DNA of 64,000 bases from the NCBI RefSeq assembly GCF_025370935.1, contig NC_133493.1:8101084-8165083 (forward strand), written 5' to 3'. Of this stretch, positions 21,431 through 33,376 are shown piece by piece. How positions within the stretch are numbered: position 1 is the stretch's first letter; every line of letters begins with the position of its first letter. This DNA is from Choristoneura fumiferana (taxonomy: Eukaryota; Arthropoda; Insecta; Lepidoptera; Tortricidae). The notes beneath the pieces are model-generated. The model made no database searches, was not told where the DNA came from, and saw only the letters and a list, made by a program, of their open reading frames with translations. The translations under genes were made by a program, and so were the position numbers.

Positions 21431-22150
21431 TAAATGTTAGATATCTTAATTAAGGAGATATGGTTCGGAACCCAAGCCATGGCGTATTTTCACTTTTGCC
21501 AGTAACATCCTAAACACAAGCTTTCTTCTTCTAAGTCGCTACACTCTTTACAGTAGTCGTTGGTTTAGAATCAGTACTGAATCTCCATAATGATTTTCTT
21601 GGGTAAATTGTCTGATGGCTTCCCATTGCCTTCCACACCGCATTGCTGGAGTTCGTAATTCGTAGTTAGCAAGAGCGCTACTGCTAACTTGAAAAAAAGG
21701 TTCTTTTAGATGGACTTTTTAGGACACTCACAGGTAGATCTCTATTTCGTCCTATTCTTAAACCGGGCACGGTGTTTAGGTCTACAATTCTCGTAAAAAG
21801 ATTTCTGTCCAGGCAGATGCTATGCCTGGGAACCGAAGTCCGAAGAAGTTGTTGTTCGTTGCTGGCGCGATGCAGGTTGAAGTTTATGTATTTGCTCACT
21901 AGATGGCTATAAGAGTCGCTATATCTGTAACGTGATACATTGTACTAGGTGTAGATATTTTGTACAACACATACGAAATATTCTATGTAGCACTGTAGCC
22001 GGGTTTGATTGGTGAAGCGGCCGAAACAAAGGCGCGAGGCCGCGGGCGAGTCGATCAAATAGTTTCGATATGTGAAACTATTTGATAGGAAACATACGGA
22101 TTGAAGACTATGGAGTAAATGCAGCTGCTACATCATCATTGTCATTTTGT
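21431..22150. other. unassigned stretch, possibly old repeat
   Basis: No frame with a recognisable domain. A GC-rich patch at 22010-22055 stands out from its AT-rich surroundings without explanation. Confidence 0.35.
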
Positions 22151-22159
22151 TTCTAGCTT

Positions 22160-22203
22160 GATATACAATACAATACAATACAATAATTCTTCTTTAGATA
22201 CCC
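22160..22203 (-). mobile_element. retroelement 3-prime tail, (ATTGT)n type
   Basis: ATACAATACAATACAATACA next to AATTCTTCTTTAGATACCCG. In reverse this matches the tail style seen at 23758, 53622 and 58613. Confidence 0.45.
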
Positions 22204-22424
22204 GATAATAATAATAATAAAATCATTTATTGCCACAGAAATTAAGACAGGACTACACAATAAAAATAAATACACGATAAGTTAAACGGGTGGATGAATA
22301 GTACAATTCATCATTATCATCATCATCTCAGCCTTAGGACGTTCACTGTTGGAAATAGGCCTCCCCCATAGACCTCCAGTTGCTTCGGTTGGCAGCGGCT
22401 TGCATCCACTATGAATCCGCAACA
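22204..22424 (-). mobile_element. LINE tail fused to RTE-like 3-prime end
   Basis: An (ATA)n-headed LINE 3-prime end (22204-22300) runs into a CATCATC-tailed RTE end (22317-22424). The junction motif AAATACACGATAAGTTAAAC is shared with 17348. Confidence 0.7.
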
Positions 22425-23714
22425 TACAATACAACAAACAACAACAACAATTATACGTACTATAATTAAAATACTAGAGGTATATATCTGAAATCCGCTA
22501 AAGTATTTGCCACATGTACAAAAAACTTTTCCAATAAGTTTCAGCGGTTAACTTCAAACTAGCCGCCTCGTGTGTCCAAGGGCTCGAAGGTACTCTTTGT
22601 CACTATCAACCGCTGTCACTCGTTTGAAGTCACGCCTAGAGGACTGGATTTTTGAACCCGCAAGGATCAAAAGAAGGTGCTGGATGCGGATACATCTAGG
22701 ATTTAGGTTTTGTGTGTATTTGAACATGTTACGTGTACAAAGGTAAATAAGAGCCTGGGAGACACGGTGTTTTTTAATCGCGCCATAGGCGAACGTTTAA
22801 GTCGCAGCACTAATGAAATTTACGATGTGTTTTTCGGGAATTCCCGTGGAAATTTAGTGAAATCCCGAATTTTTTATTCATATGCTGGCTTAAATACCTA
22901 CTGTACTCGTGCGAAGCCGTGGCTGCGTAAAGTCTACGAGTGAGTACTAACTAGTTCGGTAAAGTCTACTATGACAAAATTTTGCAAGAATGTTCGATAT
23001 CTAACCTACCTAATATTTTTTTATCGTAGTCCTCTGTGAGGCTTAAGTCTAGCTAGACAACCAGAGGCCGTATTGTCTAAAGCCGTATTCACATTTAAGT
23101 TAGTTGTGATGCTCTCTATTTCTCTCTCACTATAGCTGGTGATGCGACACAACACACTCCATCAGATAATCGCCTTCACCATTTCTTACTACCCTCGTCT
23201 TGATAGAAAGAAGTGATAAAAACGACTGTGATTTCAAGTGTGTTAGATAATATAACCCGGCCTTTAGATTTTCTATGGTTTTTCTATTGAACATACTCGT
23301 AATATGAATAAGACAAAAGCTCAACATGTCTATAGGCTCTGTCTAAGATAGCCTGGCTTCTTAGAAATCCATCTGACAAACGAATTTATAGCCTACTGGA
23401 CGTTTTGGCCTGGCAGCCGATACCCATTTTCGAGTTAGAACACAATTGTTCCCATCTACATAGACAAGGTATTGAGTTAGGCGAACGAGCGCTATCTAGT
23501 TAGCACTGAATAATCTAGGCTTCGGTTCGTACTAGAAAACCCTATCGAATAGTTCTTGTAGTTTTATAAATTTCTTTTGGAATTAAAGATCTTTTCCACC
23601 ACTGTTATGTGTGATGCTGTCTCGATTTAAACTAGCAAAATAAACAGACATGGGCCTCAATTAAGGGCTCAAAAAAGTGTACGTGCTATGTAAGTACCTG
23701 ATTTTTTTATTTTT
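22425..23714. other. unassigned stretch
   Basis: Frames of 77 (22710) and 65 codons (23130) without features. The GGGAATTCCCGTGG patch near 22837 belongs to the common dispersed block also seen near 27373. Confidence 0.4.
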
Positions 23715-23786
23715 GTAATGTCTCTGTACTGCTTTTGGTGATCAATAAAGAATATTCGTATTGTATTGTATTGTATTGTATTGTAG
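23715..23786 (+). mobile_element. retroelement 3-prime end with (TTGTA)n tail
   Basis: GGTGATCAATAAAGAATA followed by six GTATT units. AATAAA before a pentanucleotide tail marks a non-LTR element end. Confidence 0.6.
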
Positions 23787-24005
23787 GTCCCATGTCCCCT
23801 GGATATGGCAGAGGGCGTCTACAGTGCGGCTACAGTGTTAGGACGGCCACGTTTCTGCTTTCCTTGGGGATTCCAGTCAAGGGCTTGGGCTTGGGTTGGT
23901 GTGTGCTCGGGTCCCTTCGGAGCGTGGTGGCCAATCCAGTTCCATTTGCGACGTTTGATCTGCTGGTTAATTGGAGTCTCACCGCAGCGTTCTCATAGAT
24001 CTAAC
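23787..24005 (-). mobile_element. LINE pol-region remnant
   Basis: GGATATGGCAGAGGGCGTCT and GGCCAATCCAGTTCCA are phrases I recognise from the minus strand of a common moth LINE 3-prime region. The two plus-strand frames over it are shadows. Confidence 0.5.
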
Positions 24006-25180
24006 TTGGAGATGTAAGTATAAAAAATTAATCAACGAAATGTATGTAAGCGCATAACTTCCGAACGACGGAACCAGACAGAGTCAGGACAAGGTTTGTG
24101 TGAAGATAAAATAGAAACGGGGGCGAAGCCGCGGGAAACAGTCAGTTTCTAATAATTTACTTTACATTCAGCTCTATGCTGTCCCAACGGGTGTCAAGTC
24201 ACACTATTTAAGGAGTTGTACACACAATGCGACCCCAAGTGTACGACACATCAGCCGCGGGGAGCGGCCCCATTGGAGTTTCACATGTCTTACCTACGTC
24301 CAGTATCCAGCCCACGATTTCTACAAATAAACTTTCCTACGTTTCAACAAGTTAAAATAGTTGTTTGCTTTTGAGCGGTTGCAAGATTATACTTTATGTT
24401 TTTGCTGTTTTGCGAGCAATTGGTTAAGGTTGGCATCTTTAATTTTATGTCATTGCCTTATTGCAATAGATGACAGCAGGGTGGTGCACGTTTACCTTAC
24501 TAACGTAAAGAATTTTTGAAATTTAATTGAAATTGAATTTCAACCTTTTTATAACTCTGTCGTATGTAAATGTACTTTAAAAATTGTTTTTCTGTTCGAC
24601 AACATGAATGCCCTCTCATCAAAACTTGAGCATCAATTTTTACATAATACTTTCCAAAACGGTAATGACGAAAAAAAACGCCGCAAAAACGCTGAATATT
24701 TACAATCAAATACCGAATTTCTCATCACCTTTTCTCCTTTACACAATGCGAAGCTACTCTCATACGTAATTCAAAGCCAATCTGCTAAGTTCCGCTTGCC
24801 ACCTCCGAACTGCACCCAAACGCAAATCCGTCACACATAAGAGGCCATTAATCACTCTGATTTAGGTGAAGACGGCTTCAAACTATACCAACCATGGTAT
24901 TTATGACTGACTCCGGTCCGTGAATGTGCAAAAAAGTTTTTGCATTTGTCACCTTAAGGGTCGAATCAATATGGAATAAGGGGAATAAACTGGGGTTTGG
25001 CAGATTGGGTTAATTTCACAGATTTACTGTAGGGAAGTCAGTATTTGAAATAGCACCGGTAAAATTTATGTAAAAACTTATTGTGATAAAAATCGAAATA
25101 CTGTCTGCAGTACTTCCACATCATCACCATCATCTGCCGATGCGCGGAACTGTTAGCAGTATTTATGAAATAAATACTCT
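24006..25180. other. unassigned stretch
   Basis: The 24604-24840 frame has no recognisable domain. The 24085-24150 piece (GGCGAAGCCGCGGGAAA) is the end of a common dispersed block. Confidence 0.4.
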
Positions 25181-25276
25181 CAATACCTCTGGTGTTGCAG
25201 ATGTTCATGGGCGGTGGTGATCTCTTACCATCAGGGGACCCACTTGCTCGTTTTCCATCCAGTCAAATAAAAAAAA
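25181..25276 (+). mobile_element. SINE family D, 3-prime end
   Basis: Shares GGTGTTGCAGATGTTCATGG, GGCGGTGGTGATCTCTTACC and CTTGCTCGTTTTCCATCCAG with the longer copy at 42405, ending in a short A-run. Confidence 0.75.
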
Positions 25277-25479
25277 TGTAATTTCAAGGCTTCGTATAAA
25301 ATACTTAATTTATTTATTTCAGAAACTTTACACTGTAGGTACTTATTACAAATTAAATATTATGTAACCAATGAGGACAAACTCGCAACGAACCCATTTG
25401 TAAGAAAACACTACTTTAGTACTAGTAGTACTACTACTCGTAGATTATAAAATAACCCTGTTTCTAACCCCTGACGCAA

Positions 25480-25690
25480 AAAGAGGGGTGTTATAATTTT
25501 TACCGCTGTGTGTCTGTCTGTGGCACCGTAGCTCTTAAACGGATGGACGGGATTTGAATGCAGTTTTTTAATTTGAAATCAGGTTTCCTAGCGATGGTTC
25601 TTAGACATGTTTCATTAAAATCGGTTTAGCCTTTGAGATATTGAACTTTGAACTGACAAAGTCGGGGTTTTCCGACTTTTTGTTGGTTAG
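25480..25690 (+). repeat. dispersed repeat with TGTCTGTCTGTGG core
   Basis: AAAGAGGGGTGTTATAATTT at 25480, a TGTCTGTCTGTGG run, GGATGGACGGGATTTGAATG and a GTCGGGGTTTTCCGACTTTT end palindrome. A known-looking moth dispersed repeat; non-coding. Confidence 0.5.
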
Positions 25691-27500
25691 GTTATAGAAT
25701 AGTAGGGACCAATAACTATAAATATCCACCCATGGGTGTCATAAAAGGCCACTAAAGAACTTGATATATGACAGTGGGCAGCAGTTCTTTCCATTCCCAA
25801 CTACGAACTCCGGACCTCAGCACAGCAGTATGAAAGGCAAGGGTACGTTTAATGCACTAGTTGTATAATGTACTATTTTAACAACACGTATTTTCCTTTT
25901 AATACAACGAGTGTTCATTTTAATTTTAAACAAATCGTCTACATACGCGTTCCTACGAATCTTAGGTCGCACTGCCGTGCTCAAAGCTGTATGTCAGGCT
26001 TACTTGTTATCTTGCAAATTACCTACAGTGTGAGAGCCTCACGCCCAATGGTGATACAGTGAACCAGGCCTGTTCTGTGGCGGCGAGCAATGAATATAGT
26101 TTTGGTTACAAACAATTAAATAAACATATGTATATACATGGTGTTAATTAAGTAACTGTAGACCCGAAAGTTGCTTATTCAGAATTTTATGTAAAATAGA
26201 TATAGAAATATTTATGGGCTTTTTGCTAAGACATACGAGTATACCTACATTAGACATAGACAATTTGGGAAAGAAATGCTTTATAATAATGAAGGTATTC
26301 GGAAATAAACGAAAAAAGGCTGTTGGGGTGTCTGAGGTTTTCAGTAGATTGGTTAACACATTGTAGAAGGTTTATATTGTTAATTAAATCGGACTGTTTT
26401 TAATTGAAGTAGACAGGTGGATTAACTGTGTGCATGATCTCATTGATCATTATTTTATTTTAAACTAGAGTTTATCCGCGGCGCGCATTGCATACAATTT
26501 GATCAGTCTGGTAGTTACAATTGATATTCCGGGATTTTACAAAATTCCCTGGGAAAACCCAGCGGTAGCATTTTCAAGATTTTATCCCTATCACGTGGGA
26601 ATATCGGGATAAAAAGTAGCCTATAAGTATGTTATTCCAGACGTTCAGCTATCTACACACCAAATTTTATCTAAATATCATCATATTTCATATCATTAAA
26701 ACAAGCCCGCACTGCGTAGGTACATTTTGCTTAGGAGCAGGGCTTTTATAACTAAATTCAATAGCTACAAATTGGTACCGAGCCCTCGGTGCGCGAGTCC
26801 CACTTATGTCTACGAGTATGTATCTAAACTCTTTATTGTACAAAAATAGAGAAACAATACACAAAATACTAACGTGTAATGTACTTATAAAGGTGAACTT
26901 ACCCAGTTTTTTAAATAAAATCCTATTGTTACCAAACTAGTCAAACCAAATATACCACTGTTGTCTGTATCTAAAATTATTTGTACACAAACTGGAATAT
27001 TGCATCTCAGCAATACTGAAATCCAATTAAACTCGTCTACTACGACAAGCCGTTCAACCCATTTCGCTTGAACGTACAAGTGTTAATAAATAAATCAACT
27101 GCATCAATGCCGCTCTCTAATTGGTCGACGCGACTCGTTCCTCAGCGGTAAGAGCACGAATTGTGAGGTCTAGGGCTACCCCTTAAGTAAAAACTTACAT
27201 ACATCATTACTAATATTGCGAAAGTGAGTCTATCTCTATTCTAAAGAGCGGTGGCGCGCAGTGCGCTTTGCTCCTAGAGGAAGGGCTACGAATTAGCCCG
27301 AAACATTTAATATAAATTTGACATTATTGTTTATATTGCAAAGTCAATAAAGACCAAAGTGTAATACTTGTGAATTCCCACGGGAACTAAGTAAAATCCC
27401 GGAATTTCAATTTTCTGCTGGATCTAATAATTTAAATAAACACTAGTTTTACAAAATACTGCCCTTCTTATTGCAAGCGCAGTACATGCAAAACAGCGGT
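25691..27500. other. mostly unassigned, with pieces of dispersed blocks
   Basis: 26525-26640 and 27365-27410 carry GGGATAAAAAGTAGCCTATA-type and GGGAATTCC-type phrases of the common block. Frames at 25868, 26144 and 26885 are featureless. Confidence 0.4.
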
Positions 27501-27524
27501 TTATAAAAAGCGCGATAAGGCTGT

Positions 27525-27704
27525 GTTTCCACCAAAGATGTGCGAGGATGTGTTGCGAGTAATGTGTTTTTTATTAACCAATAGAAACTCTTCATCAATC
27601 TATCCTCGCACAGCACATCTCTGGTGGAAAGAGTTGAGCGGAGCGAGGCGAGGAAAAAAAAACAAATTCCTCGCAACACATCCTCCCACATCTCTGGTGG
27701 AAAC
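27525..27704. mobile_element. MITE with GTTTCCACCA termini
   Basis: The left arm GTTTCCACCAAAGATGTGCG and on through GGATGTGTTGCGAG is inverted at the right, ending TCTCTGGTGGAAAC. An internal half-copy of the arm (27602-27630) makes it a partial triple repeat. A truncated relative lies at 32996. Confidence 0.8.
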
Positions 27705-28148
27705 GTAACTAGTATTTTTTTGTAAGTACCGCATTTCTTGGCAGACAAAAAAAACGGGTTTTTAGTAAAAAAAAAATGCCGTAAATTAGCCGATTAAGAT
27801 GGTCATTTCTTTAAAAAGGTAAAAACCCAAAAATGACGATAGTAATCGTCATGTGATAGTAGTCGTGGTAGTAGTCATCTTGCAGTAGCAAGTACGATTG
27901 GCAGGATAGTATAATAATAGCATTTTCATGATTATATTTCACTGCTAAATTGAATCGCCCGTTCACCCTCAGTTCAGTTCTTGTAGCGAGTCCGCTGCCC
28001 CGCCTCATGCATATTGAGGACCCTTGACTGCGCTCATCAATTATACCTGTGTTTTGCCGATTTTCCTTGATACAACCATTTCTGTTTACATTTCTATCTA
28101 TGACTGTGCTAATTCTAATAAAAATTGATTTTTATGTAGGAACTTAGA

Positions 28149-28284
28149 GTACAGTCAAGTGCAAAAATAAGTATCAATTCGAACGAACCAAAAATATGTT
28201 ACTGCGGCCATATTGCGTCGGAATAAGTCGTGGTACTTATTTTTGAAACTTTGAATATGTACATTTTTTTACACTTGACTGTAC
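28149..28284. mobile_element. MITE with GTACAGTCAAGTG termini
   Basis: GTACAGTCAAGTG at 28149-28161 is inverted at 28272-28284, with further imperfect pairing inward. 136 bp, no coding capacity. Confidence 0.8.
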
Positions 28285-28317
28285 GTAACATATAGAATAG
28301 ACGAATTATATTATGAA

Positions 28318-28548
28318 ACTAGCTGTTGTCCGCGACTTCGTCCGCGTAGAATTCGTTTATCGCTATCCTGCGGGAACTAGACAATTTTCAGGGATAAAAA
28401 CTATCCTATGTCCTTCCCCGGAACTCAAACCATCCGTACACCGAATTTCATTTAAATTGGCTTAGCGATTTAGACGTGATGAGGTAACAAACAAACAAAC
28501 AGACTTACAAACTTAGCATTTATAATATTAAGTAGTGGGATTAGAGGG
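28318..28548 (+). mobile_element. common dispersed repeat ending TTATAATATTA
   Basis: AACTAGCTGTTGTCCGCGAC, GGGATAAAAACTATCCTATG and an ACAAACAAACAGACTTACAA run, ending TTTATAATATTAAG. Copies at 35990 and 42698 match along most of the length. Confidence 0.65.
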
Positions 28549-31365
28549 ACGAAATGATACATTACTGTTCCCTTCTTAATACAGTGGGTGACCCATCAGC
28601 CCTAGCTCGCCTACAATCATGACTGACAAAAACAAGTTAAAATAATTGAAGGGTCCACGGAAAGAACGTGTCTAGACACCTAAGCAACTTTTTGAGTTAT
28701 AGCGGTTTGAAAGTTAGTCATCACAAACAATTACTATGGTTACCATTTATTCAAAAGTGAAAAAAATATATTTTATATTGTTTTCAGATTATTTAATTCA
28801 ATGGTAAGTCATAGTACTTTTTGAGCTCTACATTTTGGCATTAAAATTTCATTTAAAAAAAAAGTGACGACATGTTCTTACCGTGGACCCTTCAATTTAT
28901 TCTGCATAAAACCACAAAAGATAGGTTAACAGAAGAACACACATTTTACCAGTAGCTGGCATGCAAAATGGACGTAAGATTATAATATCAAGAAAAAAAA
29001 ATAGTAGATAACTAAAGGACCTCCTTTGTAGTTAGTAAAAAGTCACTCAAAAACTGTATAGTTTCGTTTTACAAAGCTTGTAAAGTTAATTAAAAAACCT
29101 TCTACAGGCGTTTACATCTCGGCGCGGAATCGCTTATGCCCCTCGTAATAATTCAGCACAAAATATCCTGCACTAGCGTCGGAAATAGAATACTTAAACG
29201 AACGCCTCATACATCTTCAACCAGCTACCTTAGCTTTGTTGTGGAAAGATTGGTTTGTAAAAACGTATTAGCTTGTAGAATTTCAAAATATGTGCAAGAA
29301 TTGCTACTGAACAATATTGATAAAGACGTGACAACTTGGTTCTTTGATTTATATGGCCTCACAGCTACGAATAATAATGTAGAAGTAACTAAACCGAACA
29401 ATACTCCACTTAAATAATACGTAGTTTAGCGGGCGAGAGCTTAAAATATGACCATTGCGGTAGGCTTCACTGTGACTTTTCGCGAAAAATTTCTATCGTG
29501 CTTATAATTATGTTAACTTGAGTGTATGGGCAACAATATTCAATATTTACTTAAAATCACAATGTCATATCTACCTCAACTATTACAGTTAGATTGTAAG
29601 TATCCCAACGTTCATCCCATTGAAACCTTGACTACTGAACCAAAATTCTTGCCACCGAGGGATGACGTCCTATCATTATTTTTGTTATATATTTCATTTT
29701 TACTACTGCTTAATGTGCTGTTACATTGTCCAAGAACATGTTTGTTTAAGACATTAATTTCGGATGAACTCAAGCCCCTAAGGCACAGGTTTAAACCTAG
29801 TTGAGGGGTCGAAAGCTCGACCACTTACTTAAGACCCTTTTGTACAAACTTAAGTTTATGTTACTTGTAACACTTCTTTTTGAGTACAATAAACATTATT
29901 ATTATTATTATTATTATGTTTTTCAATGTTTTTATTTTGCAAATATACCATCAGATGATTTTAAGTGGTGAAGAAGAAAAAATAGCGACAAAAAACCGAA
30001 ATTACTTTGAGATATCTGTATGCGGTATGGAATCGCTGCCACTGCGTAACGGTAAGCAAACTTTGCATTCATTGTCTTTTTCTGGCTTTGAAATCAGTGC
30101 ACAAGTCTTGTCGGTTTTTTTTCTATGAAAGCTTTTTCAAATATATCATGTTCTTAATAAGGTAAATTTAAAATTTTAAACTGTCATCAGCACTTTTTCT
30201 CAGCTTAGGCTACTTGGCGCCGAAAAAATATTTTTGCATTATTATCAAAACAGTCCTTGCGTGGAATCGAAACAAAATTCACCTGAGATATAAACGGAGA
30301 CCATCTATTATACGTAGGGAAAGAGAAGCTTATGAGTCAGACAAATCCAACGATATATTGAGCGGTGAGGAAGTTCATAAATATTGATTTAGTTCAGCGA
30401 GTAAAATGTGGGAAGAACAATTTGGTCTTTATGGCTTTCTATCGTGGTGATACATTTTATTGTGGTAAGAGAATCCGTACTGCCACACCATATTCACCAT
30501 TATATCCACTTTAGCTTTATGCTGAGCCAGTGTCCGATTCACAACCGCAATGACACATCATGGAGAGTTTCCCAATTTCCGCAGAGTAACGAAGGGTAAC
30601 AAATTCTTCGCAAATGAAGTCCCGGGAAACAGCTGTAAAATTACTATTTGAAAGGGCTCGTTATCGAAGTCTCAAAAATACATTTTATTATATTCGTAAA
30701 ATAAATGTTGTAGGCTACCTAACTATACTAAAAATAATAAAATAAATAGGTCAGAAGTTATTTAAGACAAAAGGTAAGAATTTACCATTTCTTCCTTATC
30801 TCCAAAACTAGGTAAGAATTTACCATTTCTTCCTTGTCGCCAAAACTACTTCTAAAACATCCCAGTTCGACTCGCCACTTGGCCAGTTTTTCTCTCGTTG
30901 ATTTCGCATGGTTTGCATGACACAGTACCACATTAATTCTGTTGTGGCTTGTTAATTCCATTTTCCCCACCACATTCTACTCCCTGCATAAAATTACAGC
31001 AGATCGCGAGGAGTCGCGAACAACAATGATCGCACCCCGTCACCAATTACTCGAGATCCGCCTTGTACTTAATTACTGAGGAAAGCAAATTAATATGTAT
31101 CGCGTCTACGAGACTATCGCCAATAATGCAATTATCCCTTGTGCTCTGATTGGCGTAAATTGTGAGCTTAGAGCGATGTCTCCTACTCAAATAAATCATG
31201 CCTTCTTTATTATTAATGAAAAAGTCTGTGAGTATAGTATAGACTGTCTTGCATGCATGGGAGGAGCAAGGTAACAGCTTGTAGTTTATACCATTTATAG
31301 CGGCCTTGTGGACCTTACATATAAGAATCTAGTGAATTAGCTCGTTGAATAAAAAGTCTTAGAAT
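28549..31365. other. unassigned stretch with one LINE tail
   Basis: 29888-29918 is AATAAACA followed by ATT repeats, a plus-strand non-LTR 3-prime end. Frames at 29136, 29526, 29880 and 30408 show no domains. A 26-bp near-duplicate (AATTTACCATTTCTTCCTT) occurs at 30780 and 30817. Confidence 0.4.
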
Positions 31366-31368
31366 GGA

Positions 31369-31480
31369 GGTTCACGATGGATGCAAGCCGCTTCCAACCG
31401 AAGCAACTGGAGGTCTATGGGAGAAGCCTATGCCCAACAGTGGACGGCCTACAGCTGATAATAATATGATGACGATGATA
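31369..31480 (+). mobile_element. RTE-like LINE 3-prime end
   Basis: Plus-strand GATGGATGCAAGCCGCTTCC, AGCAACTGGAGGTCTATGGG and CCCAACAGTGGACGGCCTAC, then an imperfect GATGATGACGATGATA tail. Confidence 0.75.
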
Positions 31481-31999
31481 AAGATTTCGAAAAACACGTA
31501 AGGTTTGAAACTTGTAGGTTTTATTATTTCTCGATATTTAAGTCAGAACAGTAGTCAAAGACAATGGTACTAAGCGCTTCCGTTAAGATTGTACGCTATT
31601 TTGCCGGCTGTGTTTTAAAAAATCGACTTCTTATTAATGAATTCTCTCGTCACTTTAGACTTGCACCAACCTGCCGACTTTGAATGAATACATTATTCGT
31701 AATAACTATGTCGTGTATTCCTAATAAGATGACAGATTACACATACACATTGTATAATACCTATCATTTGATATTCATGTCGCACAAATACAGTTAATGT
31801 AAGTAAATTTACATCATGAAATGATTACATAAGCTCGTCATATTCAATAAAAGCTCCAAGTTTTTTTTTGAAATTTCTAAAGATTTTCAAGCACCTCCAC
31901 TTCTTGTCTGACACTGAAAATCCGACAACTTTAATAGTAAACGATTATTTAAAATAATTCTAGTATTATTGTTCTCATTAGTTTTTGTCCTTGTTACAT

Positions 32000-32195
32000 T
32001 ACTCTATCCTAGGGGAATTTTGTGAATATCTTTTAACTCCTAGGCCACACGGCCTTGTGAAAAATTTTAACCTTCAAGTCTCAGTATTGCACGCCCAATT
32101 AAGGTAGAACATAAGAACATTTTGTAGCACTAAGACCTTTTGTATTAACTATGTTCTGGCAATAAACATATTTGAATTTGAATTTATTTCGGGCT
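32000..32195 (+). mobile_element. LINE 3-prime UTR with (TTTGAA) tail
   Basis: GGCAATAAACATATTTGAATTTGAATTT at its end (AATAAA plus a hexamer tail) marks a non-LTR element end. The 5-prime limit is uncertain. Confidence 0.5.
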
Positions 32196-32210
32196 GTGCA
32201 TTTTATATTT

Positions 32211-32400
32211 CAATCATCATCATCAACAGCCTAACGCGTCCTCTATTGAACAAAGGCCTTGTCCTTATAACGCAGAAATGAATGACAACTCGCTACTTGC
32301 ATCGGCCGGTTGCTTCAACTTGATATCGTCAGTCCACCTAGTGGGAGGCTTGCCAACGCTTTGCTTTTCGGCTCGTAGTCACCATTCGATAATCAATCAG
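32211..32400 (-). mobile_element. RTE-like LINE 3-prime remnant
   Basis: A CATCATCATC tail followed by AGCCTAACGCGTCCTC and, inward, GTCAGTCCACCTAGTGGGAG and GGCTTGCCAACGCTTTGC, typical of the minus strand of the RTE pol end. The short plus-strand frame here is a shadow. Confidence 0.6.
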
Positions 32401-32995
32401 CTTCTACTGCTACACAATACAATCATACTGATTAGTTTAATTTATTCCAAACGATACACATAATAATATTTGAGATGATCGTGCAAGTATTATTTAAAAT
32501 TTGTATACAGGTATCTAAAATGGGGTATGATGACAACAGTCTATGCAAATAGCTCAAAGTTCAACGTTTGACGAAGGTCTGACTAGTCGTTACCTATTAC
32601 ACAAATTCATTACGGACAACAAGCTCCGGTGGCACTCTCGGTGAACGTTTTAATTTATAAACAATGGCCTTAAAACAAGCGACACGTTTTAATAGCGAAA
32701 AAGCTGTAAGATAAGACAAGTCTGTGAAGATCGTCGATCTAAACCGCTGAATACTAAATACTAGTAGCATGGAATGAAAATTATCGCTAGGCCACTCCTA
32801 TAGTCTAAACGAAGATAATAAAGATGAAACTAGAGCGTCTGAGTAGTGACAGAATATTAAGCAGGTTTAGGGAGTTTAGCTTGGAATCCTTAGCGTCAGC
32901 TAAAATACAATTTAAAACCCACAAAAACAACCACGCCATCGAAAAATTCGATGTATATGCAATTCTGTATTTTCTGTACTTATAACTTAGGCTAA

Positions 32996-33107
32996 GTTTC
33001 CACCAGAGATGTGCGAGGATGTGTTGCAAGGAATGTGTTTTTCAAGACAAGAACCAATAGAAACGTTTTATTTGCCTATCCTCGAACAACACCTCTCTGG
33101 TGGAAAC
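32996..33107. mobile_element. truncated copy of the GTTTCCACCA MITE
   Basis: GTTTCCACCAGAGATGTGCG at the left and TCTCTGGTGGAAAC at the right, equivalent to the left end plus internal half-arm of the copy at 27525, including AATAGAAAC in the middle. Confidence 0.7.
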
Positions 33108-33286
33108 AGCTGAGCACAGCGAGGCGAAGTAAATGAAGCGACCCAGTGCAATGTAGGAGGTGGGGGAACCACGAATCGATCGCAGCGCGCGCCTTGGCCA
33201 AACAAGGAACTTTTCGGCGGACCAACTGTCACTATTTACTAGTGAAATTTACGTATTCGTGAATTATTAAGCAACAATAAATAAAT

Positions 33287-33376
33287 ATGCGTTACGAAAC
33301 TTGCTGCGTAGTTAACTGCAAGATCAATAGCAAAAACAGTGATCACAAATTCTATAAATTTCCACACGAATGATGT
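33287..33376 (+). pseudogene. THAP-like zinc-finger N-terminus, truncated
   Basis: An ATG at 33287 opens CCVVNC at residues 6-11 and KFYKFPHE at residues 21-28, then TGA at 33374-33376. The C-x2/4-C start and FYKFP block match the beginning of THAP DNA-binding domains, which occur in P-element-type transposases and host regulators. The second half of the finger (Cys, His, AVPTIF) is absent and no splice donor is evident, so it is a fragment, or a first exon with an unseen donor. The 128-codon minus-strand frame overlapping it is probably a shadow. Confidence 0.45.
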
